From Nemertoderma westbladi (Eukaryota > Xenacoelomorpha > Nemertodermatida > Nemertodermatidae), in the NCBI GenBank assembly GCA_032718475.1, contig JAUCBJ010008970.1:1-53806 (forward strand): DNA of 53,806 nucleotides. The letters run 5' to 3'. Below, in pieces: positions 11,734-23,206 of this stretch; within the stretch, counting starts at the first letter, position 1, and every line of letters begins with the position of its first letter. The notes beneath the pieces were generated by a model. It ran no database searches, was not told the DNA's origin, and saw only the letters and a program-made list of their open reading frames with translations. Made by a program: the position numbers and the translations under genes.

Positions 11734-11820
11734 GAGCCGCTAGCGGAATGGTTAGAGCGTAGTGTCAGACTTCCAACCTGGAGGTCACCAGTTCGATCCC
11801 ACCTGGACGTCACTGCCGAC
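11734..11820 (+). mobile_element. tRNA-derived SINE head (tRNA-like)
   Basis: The sequence has a Pol III A-box-like element (TAGCGGAATGGTTAGAGCG, 11741-11759) and a B-box-like element (AGTTCGATCCC, 11790-11800) at tRNA spacing. The 5' and 3' ends do not pair as an acceptor stem, and the anticodon stem is imperfect. I read it as the promoter head of a tRNA-derived SINE or a decayed tRNA gene. The body of the element probably extends downstream, but I cannot set its end. Confidence 0.55.
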
Positions 11821-12878
11821 TTTGCAAAGCAACGTGAGTTATATCTCTGATAGTAGCTTTCTATATAATGTCTCTATGCAGATCTGCTTTACTTCAACTT
11901 TTCTTGCTGAGATTTTTCATGCTGGGCCGCCTGACATGGTCAACAAACCCAGCCACAACACTATAGGCTTTCCATCCTGAACTTGTCAGAAATTGATACT
12001 GGTTGACATACCTTACTTCTTTGAAATTATAAATATTTCTGCTGATGGAAATGTGTTAATATATTTATGCAAAATCACCGGTGAATTTGACGCATGGGTT
12101 GGAATTTGGTCATTTTTTCTGATTTTCAGACATCATCTCTCAGATTTTATAAATATTCCCTTACTATCCCAGGCAGTTTATGATGTCACAACCTCCAAAT
12201 TTGTGGGTTAATACATTTCTGCTAAACACCTACGTCCCCTTTATCTCTATTATTACCGACCAAGAATAGTTTTGACTGCACTACGTCATTATTATTAAAG
12301 ATGCTCATAAATACTGTACAATTTTGAATTGATTTCGTAAAAAAACGTAAATTTATTGTTACCTATTACTGTACATCGCAAATGGACCTGCAATATTTAA
12401 ATTTTAAGCTATTAAGTTATATAAATTAATAACTAAGAAGGTCATGATGATCTGCCGGTTTGTTTAATGTTTAATGTTTAATGTTTAATAGTTTAGGGTA
12501 AGAGGAAGATAAACTTATAGATACCCATCACCGACATAATTTAAGGCAATCTTTATATGGAACCAGAACTGAAAGTAAATTAATATGTTGTATGTAATAC
12601 CGGTAATAGGATAGGCCTAATAAAATATAGTAAGAAGTTGAAGAAGAGTATAAAAAAAAACCTGATACGACACCAACGAAATACATGTACTCAATCCAGC
12701 GTAGGACTGTTAAAAACCGGCGATGCACAAACAACGAACTAATATAGGTTAAAACAAAGTAGTGTAGAATCGGTAGAACTATTGAAATTTGAATAAGATA
12801 TGTATGGATATTAAAAACCGACTGAATTAAAATTTAAATAAAATATGTATGAATGATGTTTGAATCATGTTATTCAAT
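11821..12878. other. Intergenic; short TTTAATG repeat
   Basis: No convincing gene. The first few hundred bases may be the tail of the SINE. A four-copy 7-bp repeat (GTTTAAT) lies at about 12461-12490. Confidence 0.5.
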
Positions 12879-14360
12879 TCATGTTATGAATGTTTTATAA
12901 TGATAACCGATAACAATTTCGCTGGTTGCATCATCATGTCCAATAGTAGAATCCTCATATAATTTCAGCGCCAATGTCCCATTAAAATAACGTCGTTCAA
13001 TCTCTGCCAAAGATTTACCTTTGGTTTCTGGAATGAAAAATATAACAAAAAGTACGCCTAAAAAAACAACTCCACCAAATATCCAAAAGGTGACATCTTC
13101 ACCAAATGTTTGGTTCATGTTGTCAAACTGCAAAGTGACAATAAAGGCACCTGTCCAATTAGTAGTTGTGGCTAGTGAACTCCCAAATCTTTTAATTTTT
13201 AGAGGAAGAATTTCGGAAACTACTATCAATAAAATGGGTCCCCAACCGAAGCTATAAGATGCAATACAGATAAGCAGAGATGTCATCGCGAGCCAATGGT
13301 ATGAAGACGCGTCTGATACCATGACCATGTCAGATTCGTTGGCCCCCCAGGTCGTCTGATTATAACCAAAACCATTGTTTCTGATCGTGAAATATCCACC
13401 GAAAGTAACACTGCCTAAGGCCAATCCGGCACCAGAGATAACCAAAATCACTTTCCTACCTACCCTATCTGTAAAGAATCCCGAAACTGACAAAACGACG
13501 AATTGCATAATACCGAAGTAAACACTAGCTAAAGAAGGGTCCTCTACACCAGCATTTTTAAATATATCACCCGAATAACATGTTATAGCAGCTATACCAC
13601 TAAATTGTTGGAATAGCATCATAATTCCACTAAGAACTAGCGGTTTGTAAAGAGATGGAGTATTTAAATCGGAGATTCCTATTCCATCTTCGTTTCCTAG
13701 AGTTTGTTCAATTTCTCGAATTTCCTCACAAACAACGTTTTCATCAACCTGACGGAACCACATCAAAGATGCCACCGCTTCACTGCGTCTATTGTGTATT
13801 AGATACCACTGGGGTGTTTCCGCCATAGAGAACATGAGCAAGGTCGGCACAGAAAGTCCCATACCAATGGCGGCCAATATTCTCCAATTCGCTACGAAAT
13901 ACCCTGAACAGTAAACCAAAATGACTCCAAAACTATAATTTTGCCAATATAATGTGGCCAGAACGCCCCTAAACTTTGGTTCAGCGACCTCTGCGCTGTA
14001 AATGTTAATGACCACAGACGCTATTCCGGCCCCCACGCCGGTAAAGAAACGACCGACTACGACAAGATTGGGTATTATATTAGAACCAATAAGAATCATT
14101 ACCCAGCCCGCTGCTGTAGGTACTGTTGACCCGATTATGGCTGACTTTCTCCCGCATCGTACCGCCAGCTCTCCTGCCATCAATGATCCAACAATACCCC
14201 CGACGTTTGCGACACTTCCAACTAAATATTCTTGCTCTTTCTCTATCGTACCATCCGTTACCATTAGAGATAGAGCAGCAGAGGGGAAAGCTAAAATGTA
14301 TCCCAGACTAAGGGAAGCCAATGATGCAACAAATACTGCGCCAAACATATTACGGTTCAT
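12879..14360 (-). CDS. SLC2/GLUT-type sugar transporter (trehalose/glucose facilitator-like)
   Basis: This 493-aa major-facilitator protein would sit in the plasma or an endomembrane and move hexose or a disaccharide. Twelve hydrophobic segments can be read. Family signatures appear in order: GELAVRCGRKS after TM2, GRFFTGVGAG...AEVAEPKFRG (TM4-5), AETPQWYL in place of the usual PESPRWL, QQFSGIAAIT in TM7, DRVGRK after TM8, GWGPILLIVVSEILPLKIKR (TM10; GPIPW is usual) and PETKGKSLAEIE after TM12. A loop between TM9 and TM10 carries NQT and NES sequons, suggesting glycosylation. The length matches class III GLUT and insect Tret1-like proteins. It is one intact exon. The substrate cannot be told, because several pore-lining signature residues differ from GLUT consensus. 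Confidence 0.9.
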   Translation of the reverse strand: MNRNMFGAVFVASLASLSLGYILAFPSAALSLMVTDGTIEKEQEYLVGSVANVGGIVGSLMAGELAVRCGRKSAIIGSTVPTAAGWVMILIGSNIIPNLVVVGRFFTGVGAGIASVVINIYSAEVAEPKFRGVLATLYWQNYSFGVILVYCSGYFVANWRILAAIGMGLSVPTLLMFSMAETPQWYLIHNRRSEAVASLMWFRQVDENVVCEEIREIEQTLGNEDGIGISDLNTPSLYKPLVLSGIMMLFQQFSGIAAITCYSGDIFKNAGVEDPSLASVYFGIMQFVVLSVSGFFTDRVGRKVILVISGAGLALGSVTFGGYFTIRNNGFGYNQTTWGANESDMVMVSDASSYHWLAMTSLLICIASYSFGWGPILLIVVSEILPLKIKRFGSSLATTTNWTGAFIVTLQFDNMNQTFGEDVTFWIFGGVVFLGVLFVIFFIPETKGKSLAEIERRYFNGTLALKLYEDSTIGHDDATSEIVIGYHYKTFIT

Positions 14361-15247
14361 GGCTGTGTACCGTGTACTACTTATAATATATTAGCCCCTC
14401 TCCAAAATTATTAAACTAAATAATTTATTTATTTATTTTTGATAATGTTCTAGAGCATGTTAGCTATTTAAATACAAAACAATAAGGTGCTAGAACCAAG
14501 GCGATCTAGAAATACAGAAGTCTATTGTGTAGTTCTAGGTCGCCTTGGCTACAACGAATATTATTAGATTGCGTTTACATTTCTATTAAAATTGAAATAT
14601 TTGTCGGGGTATTATTTTTTACTTGAATTTGCGTCCAAAACCATTTAATTATTAAAAAGTACAAAAAATCACTTTTCTTCGGGAGTTAGGCCAGGTATTA
14701 CGCAAAGTATGACAACTTATTTCCATTTCGGACCCCCAACGATTATATTCCCCAGGGGAAACTGGTACACATTTAGCTCCTATGTAAGGATGCAAGGCAG
14801 AGTTTATACAAATATGATATTTTGTAGCCTAAATCTAAGCATCTTGAACGAGGGAAGTGGTGTTCCATCAATAAACTAAATTCAGTTAATGTTACTGCAC
14901 GCCGTAAATTAACAAGCCGACCATTCTGTATCCCTCAAGAAAAAGCAGAATAAGATTCTGAGATTTGGTAAACTATTTTTTATTTTCTGACCATAAAAAA
15001 ACCTTTACCTATAATATATAGAGGGTGAAGTTCAACCTATAGTAGATATATATCCACAAAATTGAAAATAACATTTCAACATAGCCATTATCAATGTTTT
15101 CAGTAGGGTGTGGTATGGCTCAGCTTGTTACATGCCACGTCGGAATTTTCGCGAAGTTTCTTTTAAAGGTAACACATTGAGAACTAACTGACGTGATATG
15201 AAAACATCCTGTGTGCCTACACCCCCCCCCCCCCCCCATAATATGAA
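14361..15247. other. Intergenic upstream of the transporter; contains a hairpin
   Basis: This is 5' flank for the minus-strand transporter. It holds a 16-bp inverted repeat with one mismatch (14496-14511 and 14533-14548, CCAAGGCGATCTAGAA arm, 21-nt loop) and a 16-C run at 15222-15237. Otherwise nothing was recognised. Confidence 0.6.
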
Positions 15248-16305
15248 CTAGTGTTAAAACGGGATGCCGATCCCGAAAAACCGGGATTCCGGCGAAAAAT
15301 GCAATGATATAATATAATGGTTTTGTTCAGAAATTGAAAAAATGAGAAAGCGCGTCACCGGAGGTTGAACCAGCTCTATACGTACGTTTCAGCCTATCAG
15401 GTCAGGTCAGGTATTCTAGGTCATTGATCAAGAAAACTTGCCACCTCCATGCAGCATAAAGGAGGTGCCACCTGTGGCTGCATAGACCCTCTTATTAGGG
15501 CAAATCTGGTCCTGTAACTAGGACCCCCTTCGTTCTGGGATAAGGACGCCGTTGGTCCTGGATTAAGGACCCATATACTTGGCTGCAGGAGTATATGGCC
15601 TGGCCAGGCAGATGGTGATCTACCAATGGCTGGTCAGGAGTAGAGTGTTCTCATGTCCACTCTGAGAGCACTTCACTGCGACCCGCACCTGGCAGCAGGG
15701 GTACAGGGCATGACCCAGCAGATGAGCTGCACAGCCAATGGTGGGTCATGTGCGCCAGTGTAGATATGGGTGATGGGCCTCATATCTGACTCCACTGCGA
15801 CACCCACCCTGTGGAACGGCAAACCAGGGTGTGGTATTTGCCCCGAGAGCTGAGCAGACTATCAGGCCTCACCAGTAGCGCTAACCAGTTCATCCCTCCC
15901 ACCTAATCCTCTTCCATTGAACAGGCAGTCTTAAGTTGCTTATAATGCAATACCGGTCCCGACTTTTTTGGAACGGGATTCCGAAGTACAAATAATCAAG
16001 TAAATTTGTTGAATATCTGATAAATAGTTCCACCAGAACTGAAATGTTTTGATTATATCGAATTTTTATGTCAGTAAACCATCCAGTAATCAATTGCAAA
16101 ATAATTTTAATATAACTTTATCTTACTAATATTTCAGAAGTGTAAGATAAAGTGAGAGTTACCCAAAACCCGCCGCATATACTAATAACTTTAAGGAATT
16201 TAATCCAAAATTGCAATCCCGATCCCGAAAAACGGGATCCCGAGAGTGATAACCACGATCCCAATCCCGGAAATCCCGATAAGACTAATCCCGTTTAAAC
16301 ACTAT
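15248..16305. mobile_element. Non-autonomous hAT-like DNA transposon
   Basis: The ends are inverted repeats: TAGTGTTAAAACGGGAT at 15249 and its near-perfect complement ending 16304 (one mismatch in 17). They are flanked by an 8-bp duplication AATATGAA (15240-15247 and 16306-16313). TSD length and TAGTGTT-type ends fit hAT. Subterminal sequence is dense in CCCGATCCCG-type words (15256-15296, 15955-15985, 16213-16280). The interior has no transposase. It holds a GC-richer block (about 15395-15900) with a 110-bp tandem dimer (starts 15581 and 15691). The 69-codon minus frame at 15890-16099 is not a gene. Confidence 0.8.
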
Positions 16306-16654
16306 AATATGAAGATGAACCAATATTACATTCCCTCAATTGTATCAAATATCAAGAAGTAACCTTAAGTTTTTTTTTATTAAAAATCAATTTCATCAAT
16401 TAAATTTTAAACAACTTGACAGGAAGATCCGAATACAATCACCACCAATATTATTACATAATAATCTCGCTACACTACTATAGTAATAGTAACAAAGAAC
16501 ACAAAATTGCCAAGATCTATCGTAATACTTGTAAACCTGTAAGCTGTAGTTCCGTAACTATTTATTCGATATCGTGATATGATATACTATTACGGCAACA
16601 AACATGTTAAAAAAACAAACCGCCTGTGTAGAGAGGGTGTGTGATAGAATCAAA
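16306..16654. other. Non-coding, nothing recognised
   Basis: AT-rich flank between the hAT-like element and the minisatellite. Confidence 0.5.
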
Positions 16655-17172
16655 CTATATTTTTTGTCTGGTGCGCTTGGAAATTTGTCTGGTGCTCTGG
16701 GGATTTTGTCTGGTGCGCTTGGGATTTTGTCTGGTGCTCTTGGGATTTTGTCTGGTGTTCTTGGGATTTTGTCTGGTGCTCTTGGGAATTTGTCTGGTGC
16801 TCTTGGGATTTTATCTGGTGCTCTTGGGATTTTGTCTGGTGCTCTTGGGATTTATCTGGTGCTCTTGGGATTTTGTCTGGTGCTCTTGGAAATTTGTCTG
16901 GCGCTCTTGGGATTTTGGCTGGTGCTCTTGGGATTTTGTCTGGTGCTCTTGGGATTTTGTCTGGTGCTCTTGGGATTTTGTCTGGTGCTCTTGGAAATTT
17001 GTCTGGCGCTCTTGGGATTTTGGCTGGTGCTCTTGGGATTTTGTCTGGTGCTCTTGGAATTTTGTCTGGCGCTCTTGGGATTTTGGCTGGTGGTCTTGGG
17101 ATTTTGTCTGGTGCTCTTGGGATTTTGTCAGGTGTTCTTGGAAATTTGTCTGGTGCTCTTGGGATATTCGTA
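16655..17172 (+). repeat. 21-bp minisatellite, about 24 copies
   Basis: The unit is TTTTGTCTGGTGCTCTTGGGA with scattered substitutions; a few copies are one or two bases shorter. Because the unit is a multiple of three and lacks stops, several frames stay open for 100-200 codons (LSGALGI-type repeats). This is a property of the repeat and not evidence of a protein. Confidence 0.95.
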
Positions 17173-18071
17173 TTATTATAACATTCTATTACAGATCATA
17201 TTACTACCGGTAGTATAAACTATTATATATTAATAGATTTTTTTAATTTATTATATTTAATTATTTATTAACTTTTTACATGTGTTAGGAACAATAATAA
17301 TAATGATGCGTCATAAATGTGGCGGTTTCTTCTCAATATCAACAAAATATTTATGAAAATCTAAATTTTTTAGAAACGTCAACGTTTACTGGGTTTTGTT
17401 TTCTTGTGAAACAACAAATTCATCTGTACCATTACTATATAATGTATATATAGACAGCACCATATATGTGTATGCGGTATAACACTTAGTTTTAAATTTG
17501 ATGAAGATATTAAACGGACATCACAGCGACAGAAGTTATCGATATACCTGTATATGTCCGACCGGTATATATAAATAGTAAGCAATATAATTGGAGGGTC
17601 ACAGTGAATGTCACATTATTCGCATTTTTTAATTTATATTGTATGAAACCGCAAAGGAAAACAAATACTTTTTTAAGTTATTTATCATTATTATCTGTTA
17701 TTAAATTACAATTAGTTGCAATTTCACAACTAATTGAGATATTGAGCAACAAACCAGAGGCGCAAACGATATAATAGTTATACCAAATCCAGGAATATAT
17801 TAATTATTCCTGTTGTAGAAATTAAGGAATATTTTGTGTAACGCAAATGAATATCCCAGAATAAAGTCCAAATGTTTCGTCTAAATCAATCACTGGTGAT
17901 GAAGTCATAACAATATAAGTTCAAAATGTCGTATTAGGCCTAAATGATCATTTAATTATCTCTCATTTGTTCGACAAAAAGATTGTCTAGTTGATGACGC
18001 CATCGTGTTGCCAATACATAGTATATGGAACAGAACTATCAGCTTAAACATCGTATACAGGTACAACTCGC
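17173..18071. other. Intergenic, AT-rich
   Basis: It contains the 3' flank of the minus-strand BTF3 gene. A small inverted repeat AATTAGTTG/CAACTAATT lies near 17708-17735. No gene was recognised. Confidence 0.5.
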
Positions 18072-18533
18072 TTACTTCTCGGAAACTTCCTCGAAGTTTG
18101 TGTCGACTAACTCGGGGATATCATCGTCGTCGTCGTTCCCCATATCCGCATCCCCCGTCGGTTTATTCCATTGCATACTCTCGGCCAACTTCTTTAACGA
18201 CGATATTGAATCGCCTCCCAATTGGTTGAGTATCCCGGGCAACAACTCGGTTAGTTGTTTAGTCTCGGAGTGACCGGTTATAGCGAATGTGTTCGCCGTG
18301 AGACTCGCCTGCGCCTTGGGGTTGTTAAAGTGGATCACGCTGCCGTCGCTTTTGATCATGTTAACCTCCTCAATGCCCGCGATGCTGTTCACCCCCATAC
18401 GTTTCAGTGTGCTCTGCAACTTTTTGTCGTCGGTTGTCGCGGTTCGATGGACTATCTTTTTCTTTCGTCTCTGGGTCCCTTTACCCCCGATTCGTACCCC
18501 CTCCGTCATCTTCTGAAGTTTTTCTGGGTTCAT
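18072..18533 (-). CDS. BTF3: Nascent polypeptide-associated complex beta subunit (BTF3)
   Basis: NAC beta pairs with NAC alpha at the ribosomal exit tunnel and regulates targeting of nascent chains. The 153-aa product is full length for the family. It starts MNPEKLQKM, has the ribosome-binding RRKKK motif at residues 22-26, then [31 protein letters not shown] and the core NAC domain ([28 protein letters not shown]), ending in an acidic tail ([11 protein letters not shown]). No frame defect is seen. The whole gene is one exon; vertebrate BTF3 genes are split, so this could be an intact retrocopy or a lineage that lost introns. GC content is higher than in the flanks. Confidence 0.95.
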   Translation of the reverse strand: MNPEKLQKMTEGVRIGGKGTQRRKKKIVHRTATTDDKKLQSTLKRMGVNSIAGIEEVNMIKSDGSVIHFNNPKAQASLTANTFAITGHSETKQLTELLPGILNQLGGDSISSLKKLAESMQWNKPTGDADMGNDDDDDIPELVDTNFEEVSEK

Positions 18534-18859
18534 TTTTTTAGGCCAAATAAGTTAATAGTAGCAGATAATCGATAACTAAGTAAACGGTCAATGGCAGATT
18601 GAAATGAATGTCATTGGTAGAGCTACCGTACAGCCGTATGCACAGATCAGCAGATGAATGTAGACTAGACAGCTAGGTTAGCTACAGTTTGAACGTTCAT
18701 TGCATACTTTTAGTCTTTTAATTCAATAATATTTGTTTTTTGAAAAAGTATGTTACCCTTAGGGTCTAGGTAATATTATCGTAAAAATTTTTTTTAACGC
18801 AATAGGCTGAAATTAATTTTATTGAAATAATCAGCCCCAATTCGCCCCTTTTCGCCCCA
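18534..18859. other. 5' flank of BTF3
   Basis: Non-coding sequence between BTF3 and a LINE fragment. No promoter motif was identified with confidence. Confidence 0.4.
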
Positions 18860-19990
18860 AGTCGATAGTGTTATCCAAAGCAAACTATAGCGCAATGGCG
18901 ACCTATATCAAGTCTTTCAACTGGATAGAAATTATATCTCCAATGGATACTACAGCTGTACAGAGGCATGTGCAGATGTGCGTTTTTATATGAAACTCTT
19001 GACTATTGTATTTATAACTACGTACCCGTTAAAAAATATCGATCACACAACTACCCAAAATGGATGACTAAGGATGTCCGCAAGGTGATTGCACTGAAAA
19101 AATCTGCATGGCGAAACTTCCGCAGAGCAGATTCAACTTCTGCCTACAAGTACAAACAAACACGCAATATTTACAATGCTATTGTAATAAAATCCAAACA
19201 AGATTACGTGCGCTCAGTGGCATTGGCAGCCAGCAAAGACCCTAAACAGTTATGGGAATTTGTACGGTCTAAAACGAAGTCTCGCCGTACAATAGCTTCA
19301 CTGAAAGACAAACGAGGTAATATTGCAACATCTAAAGTCGATTAAGCAGAAGCTTTGAATCAGCAATATTTTTCTACATTTACTACCGAGGACACACATA
19401 CTGTTCCTGATATATCGAACTCCGTGCCAGAAGCAAAAATTTGCTCAGTAGAATTCACACCAAATGTAGTTGAAGACGCTGCATCACAAATAAATGCATC
19501 GGGGGCTCCTGGTCCTGATGGAATCTTCCCTATACTGATAGTGACACTCTGTGATTTCTGTGTTGGCTCTACCCCTCTCCATTATTTTTCAGAAGTCATT
19601 AAATAGGCCTAGTGGTGTTGTCCCACAACCTTGGAAGGAAGCAAACATTACCCCCATATTCAAGCGCGGAGTACGCTACCTCCCTACTGCCCTATCAACT
19701 ATCGGCCAGTTTGCTTGACCTCAATCCTCTTCAAACTGATGGAAAGAATAATAGCCAATAACTTATACTCTTTCTGGAAAGAATTCTCACTGCTGGCCAT
19801 GGCGCAGTACGGATTTCAAAAAGGAAAGTCGTGCATCCTATTCGCAGACAATACGAAGAACAGTGCCATTTTCACTCCGTCGCCATATCTAACTTGTGGG
19901 CCTCTACAAAACGACCTCGACAATCTTTACCGATGGACTGTAATGTGGCAGCAGCTTTTTAATTTAGATTTTATTGTATCTGCAATATAA
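18860..19990 (+). mobile_element. CR1/jockey-like LINE fragment with internal deletion
   Basis: The plus frames read as the endonuclease-RT linker (FNWIEIIS, then YPKWMTKDVRKVIALKKSAW, 18968-19345). After a stop comes INASGAPGPDGI (19355-19606), and after a frameshift the start of RT (YRPVCLTSILFKLMERII, QYGFQKGKSC). The last frame then jumps directly to LFADNTK, a damaged YADDTK motif, and LQNDLDNLYRW, so the palm motifs A and B have been deleted. The element is dead and truncated at both ends. Confidence 0.85.
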
Positions 19991-20100
19991 AATTTAGTTG
20001 GACAATAATCACATTTTATGACCAAATCATCAGTACTTTTGCAGTCATGGTGTATATTTCATATTACAATTCAAGATCTTGTGCTACTTTCCGACTTTAA

Positions 20101-20680
20101 GGTGATATATATATGTATATCACCTTGTTCTGTTGTTGACTTTTAGTGGTGGTATTCCAGTCTGCAAACCACCACTGAACCGCGCACAACGCCTGCGCAC
20201 AATTTTTCACCCGCGCAATATTGGACAATATACCGCGCATGCACCGAAAAAAACGCGCACACCTCATTTTAACAAAAAAAAAACATACGCGAGTGAAGCA
20301 AACAAAATTGTTTCATTAACAATGCAAAATGAAAAAGATACGCGAGCAAAACTGACAGTGAGCGAAATTTAGACATTTGAGCAATCTGACAATGCAAAGA
20401 AACGCGAGTGAAGCGAGCGAAATTTTTTGTGGCAATTTTTTTTTCTCACTTTGCATTGCATGCATGAAAAACCTTCTTACACCTCATCCGCCTGTCCGCG
20501 CACTTATGACTTTTGATATTTTGCACAGATTACTGCGCACTTTTGTTGTCTTTCACATAATTTCGCGCACTTTTATTTCAATTCCGCACGCTTTTACCGC
20601 GCACTATTTCAAATATGCGCACAATGCGTTGCGATTTTTGCACTTCATTTGCAACCTGGGTGGTATTTGACTCATTTTAT
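20101..20680. repeat. GCGCAC-rich foldback region
   Basis: It begins with the palindrome AAGGTGATATATATATGTAT... (about 20099-20126) and a short hairpin AGTGGTGGT/ACCACCACT (20145-20177). It then holds about ten GCGCAC words within 500 bp, some paired with TTTT, in an otherwise AT-rich region. It ends near GGGTGGTATTTG (20658), which is partly complementary to the start. It may be a non-autonomous DNA element. The open frames here are not protein-like. Confidence 0.45.
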
Positions 20681-21049
20681 GCTTATTGGAACACCTCTAA
20701 AAAAGAAACACTCTCACAGAATGCTTCGCTATGATAAGTATCTTATTGCAAAACGCCCCATCGCGACGTTAACGATGATCGCGATTGTGGTGGCATAACT
20801 TTGATGGCATTAAGCGCTGGGAAGACAGGTAGACTTCAACCAAATTGAAAAAAAAGGTTCACAACTTATTTTTTCACCATTTGGCAAATTCTGGGAGGGG
20901 GGTTGCAAGTGTTTTTCTATTTAATGTTACCGGTACTAAAAATGTCTTTATCAATTTGGGGTATAAAAATACCTGACTGCCTGATGTTACCGGTAAGGGA
21001 AATTTTTTTACCATACTGCCATCCTGGCCATACCGGAGGATGGAGGAGG
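20681..21049. other. Non-coding, nothing recognised
   Basis: No gene. The word TTACCGGTA occurs twice (20928, 20988). Confidence 0.4.
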
Positions 21050-21266
21050 GTTAATAACGACGGTCGATCTGGTTCCATTATTTAGGCCTAATTACGACGG
21101 TCGATAATGCAGTAATGTCAACATTAATAACGACGGTCGATCCGGTTCCAGTATTTAATTACGATGCACAGATGCACGATAATTATCAGCATTTAATTAC
21201 GACGGTCGACAGGTCGATAGGTAGGTAATTTACAGTAGGCCCCTATTTAATTAGTGACGGTCGAAG
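21050..21266 (+). repeat. Irregular array of (A/T)TAATAACGACGGTCGAT units
   Basis: The core GACGGTCGA occurs five times (near 21059, 21096, 21133, 21201 and 21256), each after TTAATTACGAC- or TTAATAACGAC-like sequence. Spacing varies from about 37 to 68 bp. Confidence 0.75.
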
Positions 21267-22025
21267 TTGGTAGCTTTATCGGCTGTCATAAAATTATATC
21301 GAATTAAAATACCAAAAGTATGCCATATTAACAGATTAAACTAGCTCAGTACTAGCTACGGTACCTACTACTGTACTACCGGTACTGTACTGACATACAC
21401 CTACCGCTCTACCAGTGACCAGCCTACTTCAGTACCGGTACTTGTACTTCAATCAGTCAGTCAGTACCAGTAGGTACATCTGATCTATTCCTGTATTATT
21501 AAATACGCATGCTTCTACAGTCAACAGTCTGACAGTAGGCCTACTACAGTACTAAAATGTAAAACTAACAGTACATACCATAGAGTCATGCCATAGAACT
21601 GTAGGCCTAGAGCCTGAGAGCTGTAGAGTAGAAGTTTCTGCACCGCTGTCTACCGGTAGGGTAGCTGTACGCTGTACATACCTAGGCTCCGGCTAATCGG
21701 TGGGCCTACCTCTGTACCTATATATCAGTAGGCCTATATAGCAACCTGCACGCCCTGCAGCCCTGTCTGCCTGTCAGCCTGTAATAACCCTGTAAACTGT
21801 AGTTACCGGTAGGGTGGAAACTTGAATTTTAGAATTTCAAAATTGTAACAATTTTTTTCAATGCACGGTCCTATTTTAAGATGTTTGACACCATTTGTAC
21901 CTTCCCAAATGAATTTTCCATCAATTGCCCCAGGGGTTTTCGAAATGACCCATATCGCGCAGTTATACTGTTATACTATCTTACTACAGTCTACAGTACT
22001 ATCAATTGCACGTAAATGGCAATTT
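21267..22025. other. Intergenic rich in ACCGGTA and TAGGCCTA words
   Basis: No gene was found. Palindromic words ACCGGT and AGGCCT recur many times between 21350 and 21820. Confidence 0.5.
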
Positions 22026-22300
22026 TGTCAGTTAGGACACTTCCAGTCATCGTATGACATCAATTTTTAGTCTCATTGGAACCGCCATGGTCGATTTAGT
22101 GGGGGTAGATGAGATCCTTGAAGCCCTCAAACCAATATTTTGGAAGCTGGAATCAAATTTATTTCAAAATTTCCAAAAATATTATGGGAAAATTCAATGA
22201 AAAAGGCCAAAATGTCAGTTTTGAGACTTCCAGTCATCGTATGACATTAATTTTAGTCTCATTTGAACTACAATCATAGTTGGGATTTAGTTGGGGTAGA
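22026..22300. repeat. Tandem duplication, 186-bp period
   Basis: CTTCCAGTCATCGTATGACA and the following TTTAGTCTCATT occur at 22040 and again at 22226, each followed by a similar TTTAGTKGGGGTAGA tract. The copies have diverged. Confidence 0.7.
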
Positions 22301-23206
22301 AGTTGATAAAAATAAATTTTTCAAAATGTTTTTGCCATTTTTCACTAATTTTATCTTAAAAGTGTTGTTCATAACTATAAGCCCATATTCGCTTGATCTG
22401 TGTTGTATCTAATATTAATTATGTTGGCAGGTTGGTCGCAAAGAGCTCATGTGTGGCTCATTCGAACCGCAATCATTGGTCGTACAGAGCTAAAAAACTC
22501 CTACGAAGCTGAATACTCATTTTCCTTTACATGGTGTATATAGTTACGGCGTATAGTTCGTATGGCCACGAACTAAAAATGGAATTCAACACTAATGCAT
22601 TAATACAGTATTGTATGTAATATTCTCATCCGCATTAAACTGAAACTGTATAGGACAGGTTAAATGTGACAATAATTGATGTCAATTTTGGGTTGCGTCC
22701 TGTGACGGGGGGTGGGGGATTGGGAGCTATTCATCGGATTTCCTTGTTTCTCTTCCATCGGTTAATATATGCCTTGCTTTTCTTCTTTCCCGTTCATGGA
22801 TTCTCCGGAGAGGTAAAGAAACCATCCCCGATAAAGTTATACTTGTTCCCGAACAGTAGAACATATGGTCGATGTTACCCACTCTTTCTGAAAACACATT
22901 GAAATATAAATTTTAAACCAGTTTAATTTTATTTAATGCTGTGTATGTAGGCCTATTGTACTGAAATATTTTATTTGCTTAGTAGTGTGTTTAAGATAAC
23001 GCTTTTCAAGATGAATTTGTGAGAAGTTTTAAAAATGAAAGAACTCACGTATAATAAATGTTATTTGGTCTCAAAATGTCTGAGGGCCTAGCCTGGCATG
23101 TCTTCTGTCAGATCAGGTAGTTTAAAAGGCTAAAGGACATACTGGATAATGAATTTGGTCCAAAATGCTCCAATAACTTGCTAAATAACTTTTTCTTGTG
23201 CCACTT
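22301..23206. other. Intergenic, nothing recognised
   Basis: No coding or repeat structure identified. Confidence 0.4.

Noticed and set aside
11734-11820. Functional tRNA gene
   Set aside because: A- and B-box-like elements are present, but the acceptor stem does not pair and the anticodon stem is mismatched. A SINE head fits better.
16604-17218. Overlapping 102-, 190- and 204-codon frames with LSGALGI or CLVLLGF repeats
   Set aside because: They are all readings of one 21-bp minisatellite whose unit has no stop codon. Several frames being open at once is the mark of a repeat, not of a protein.
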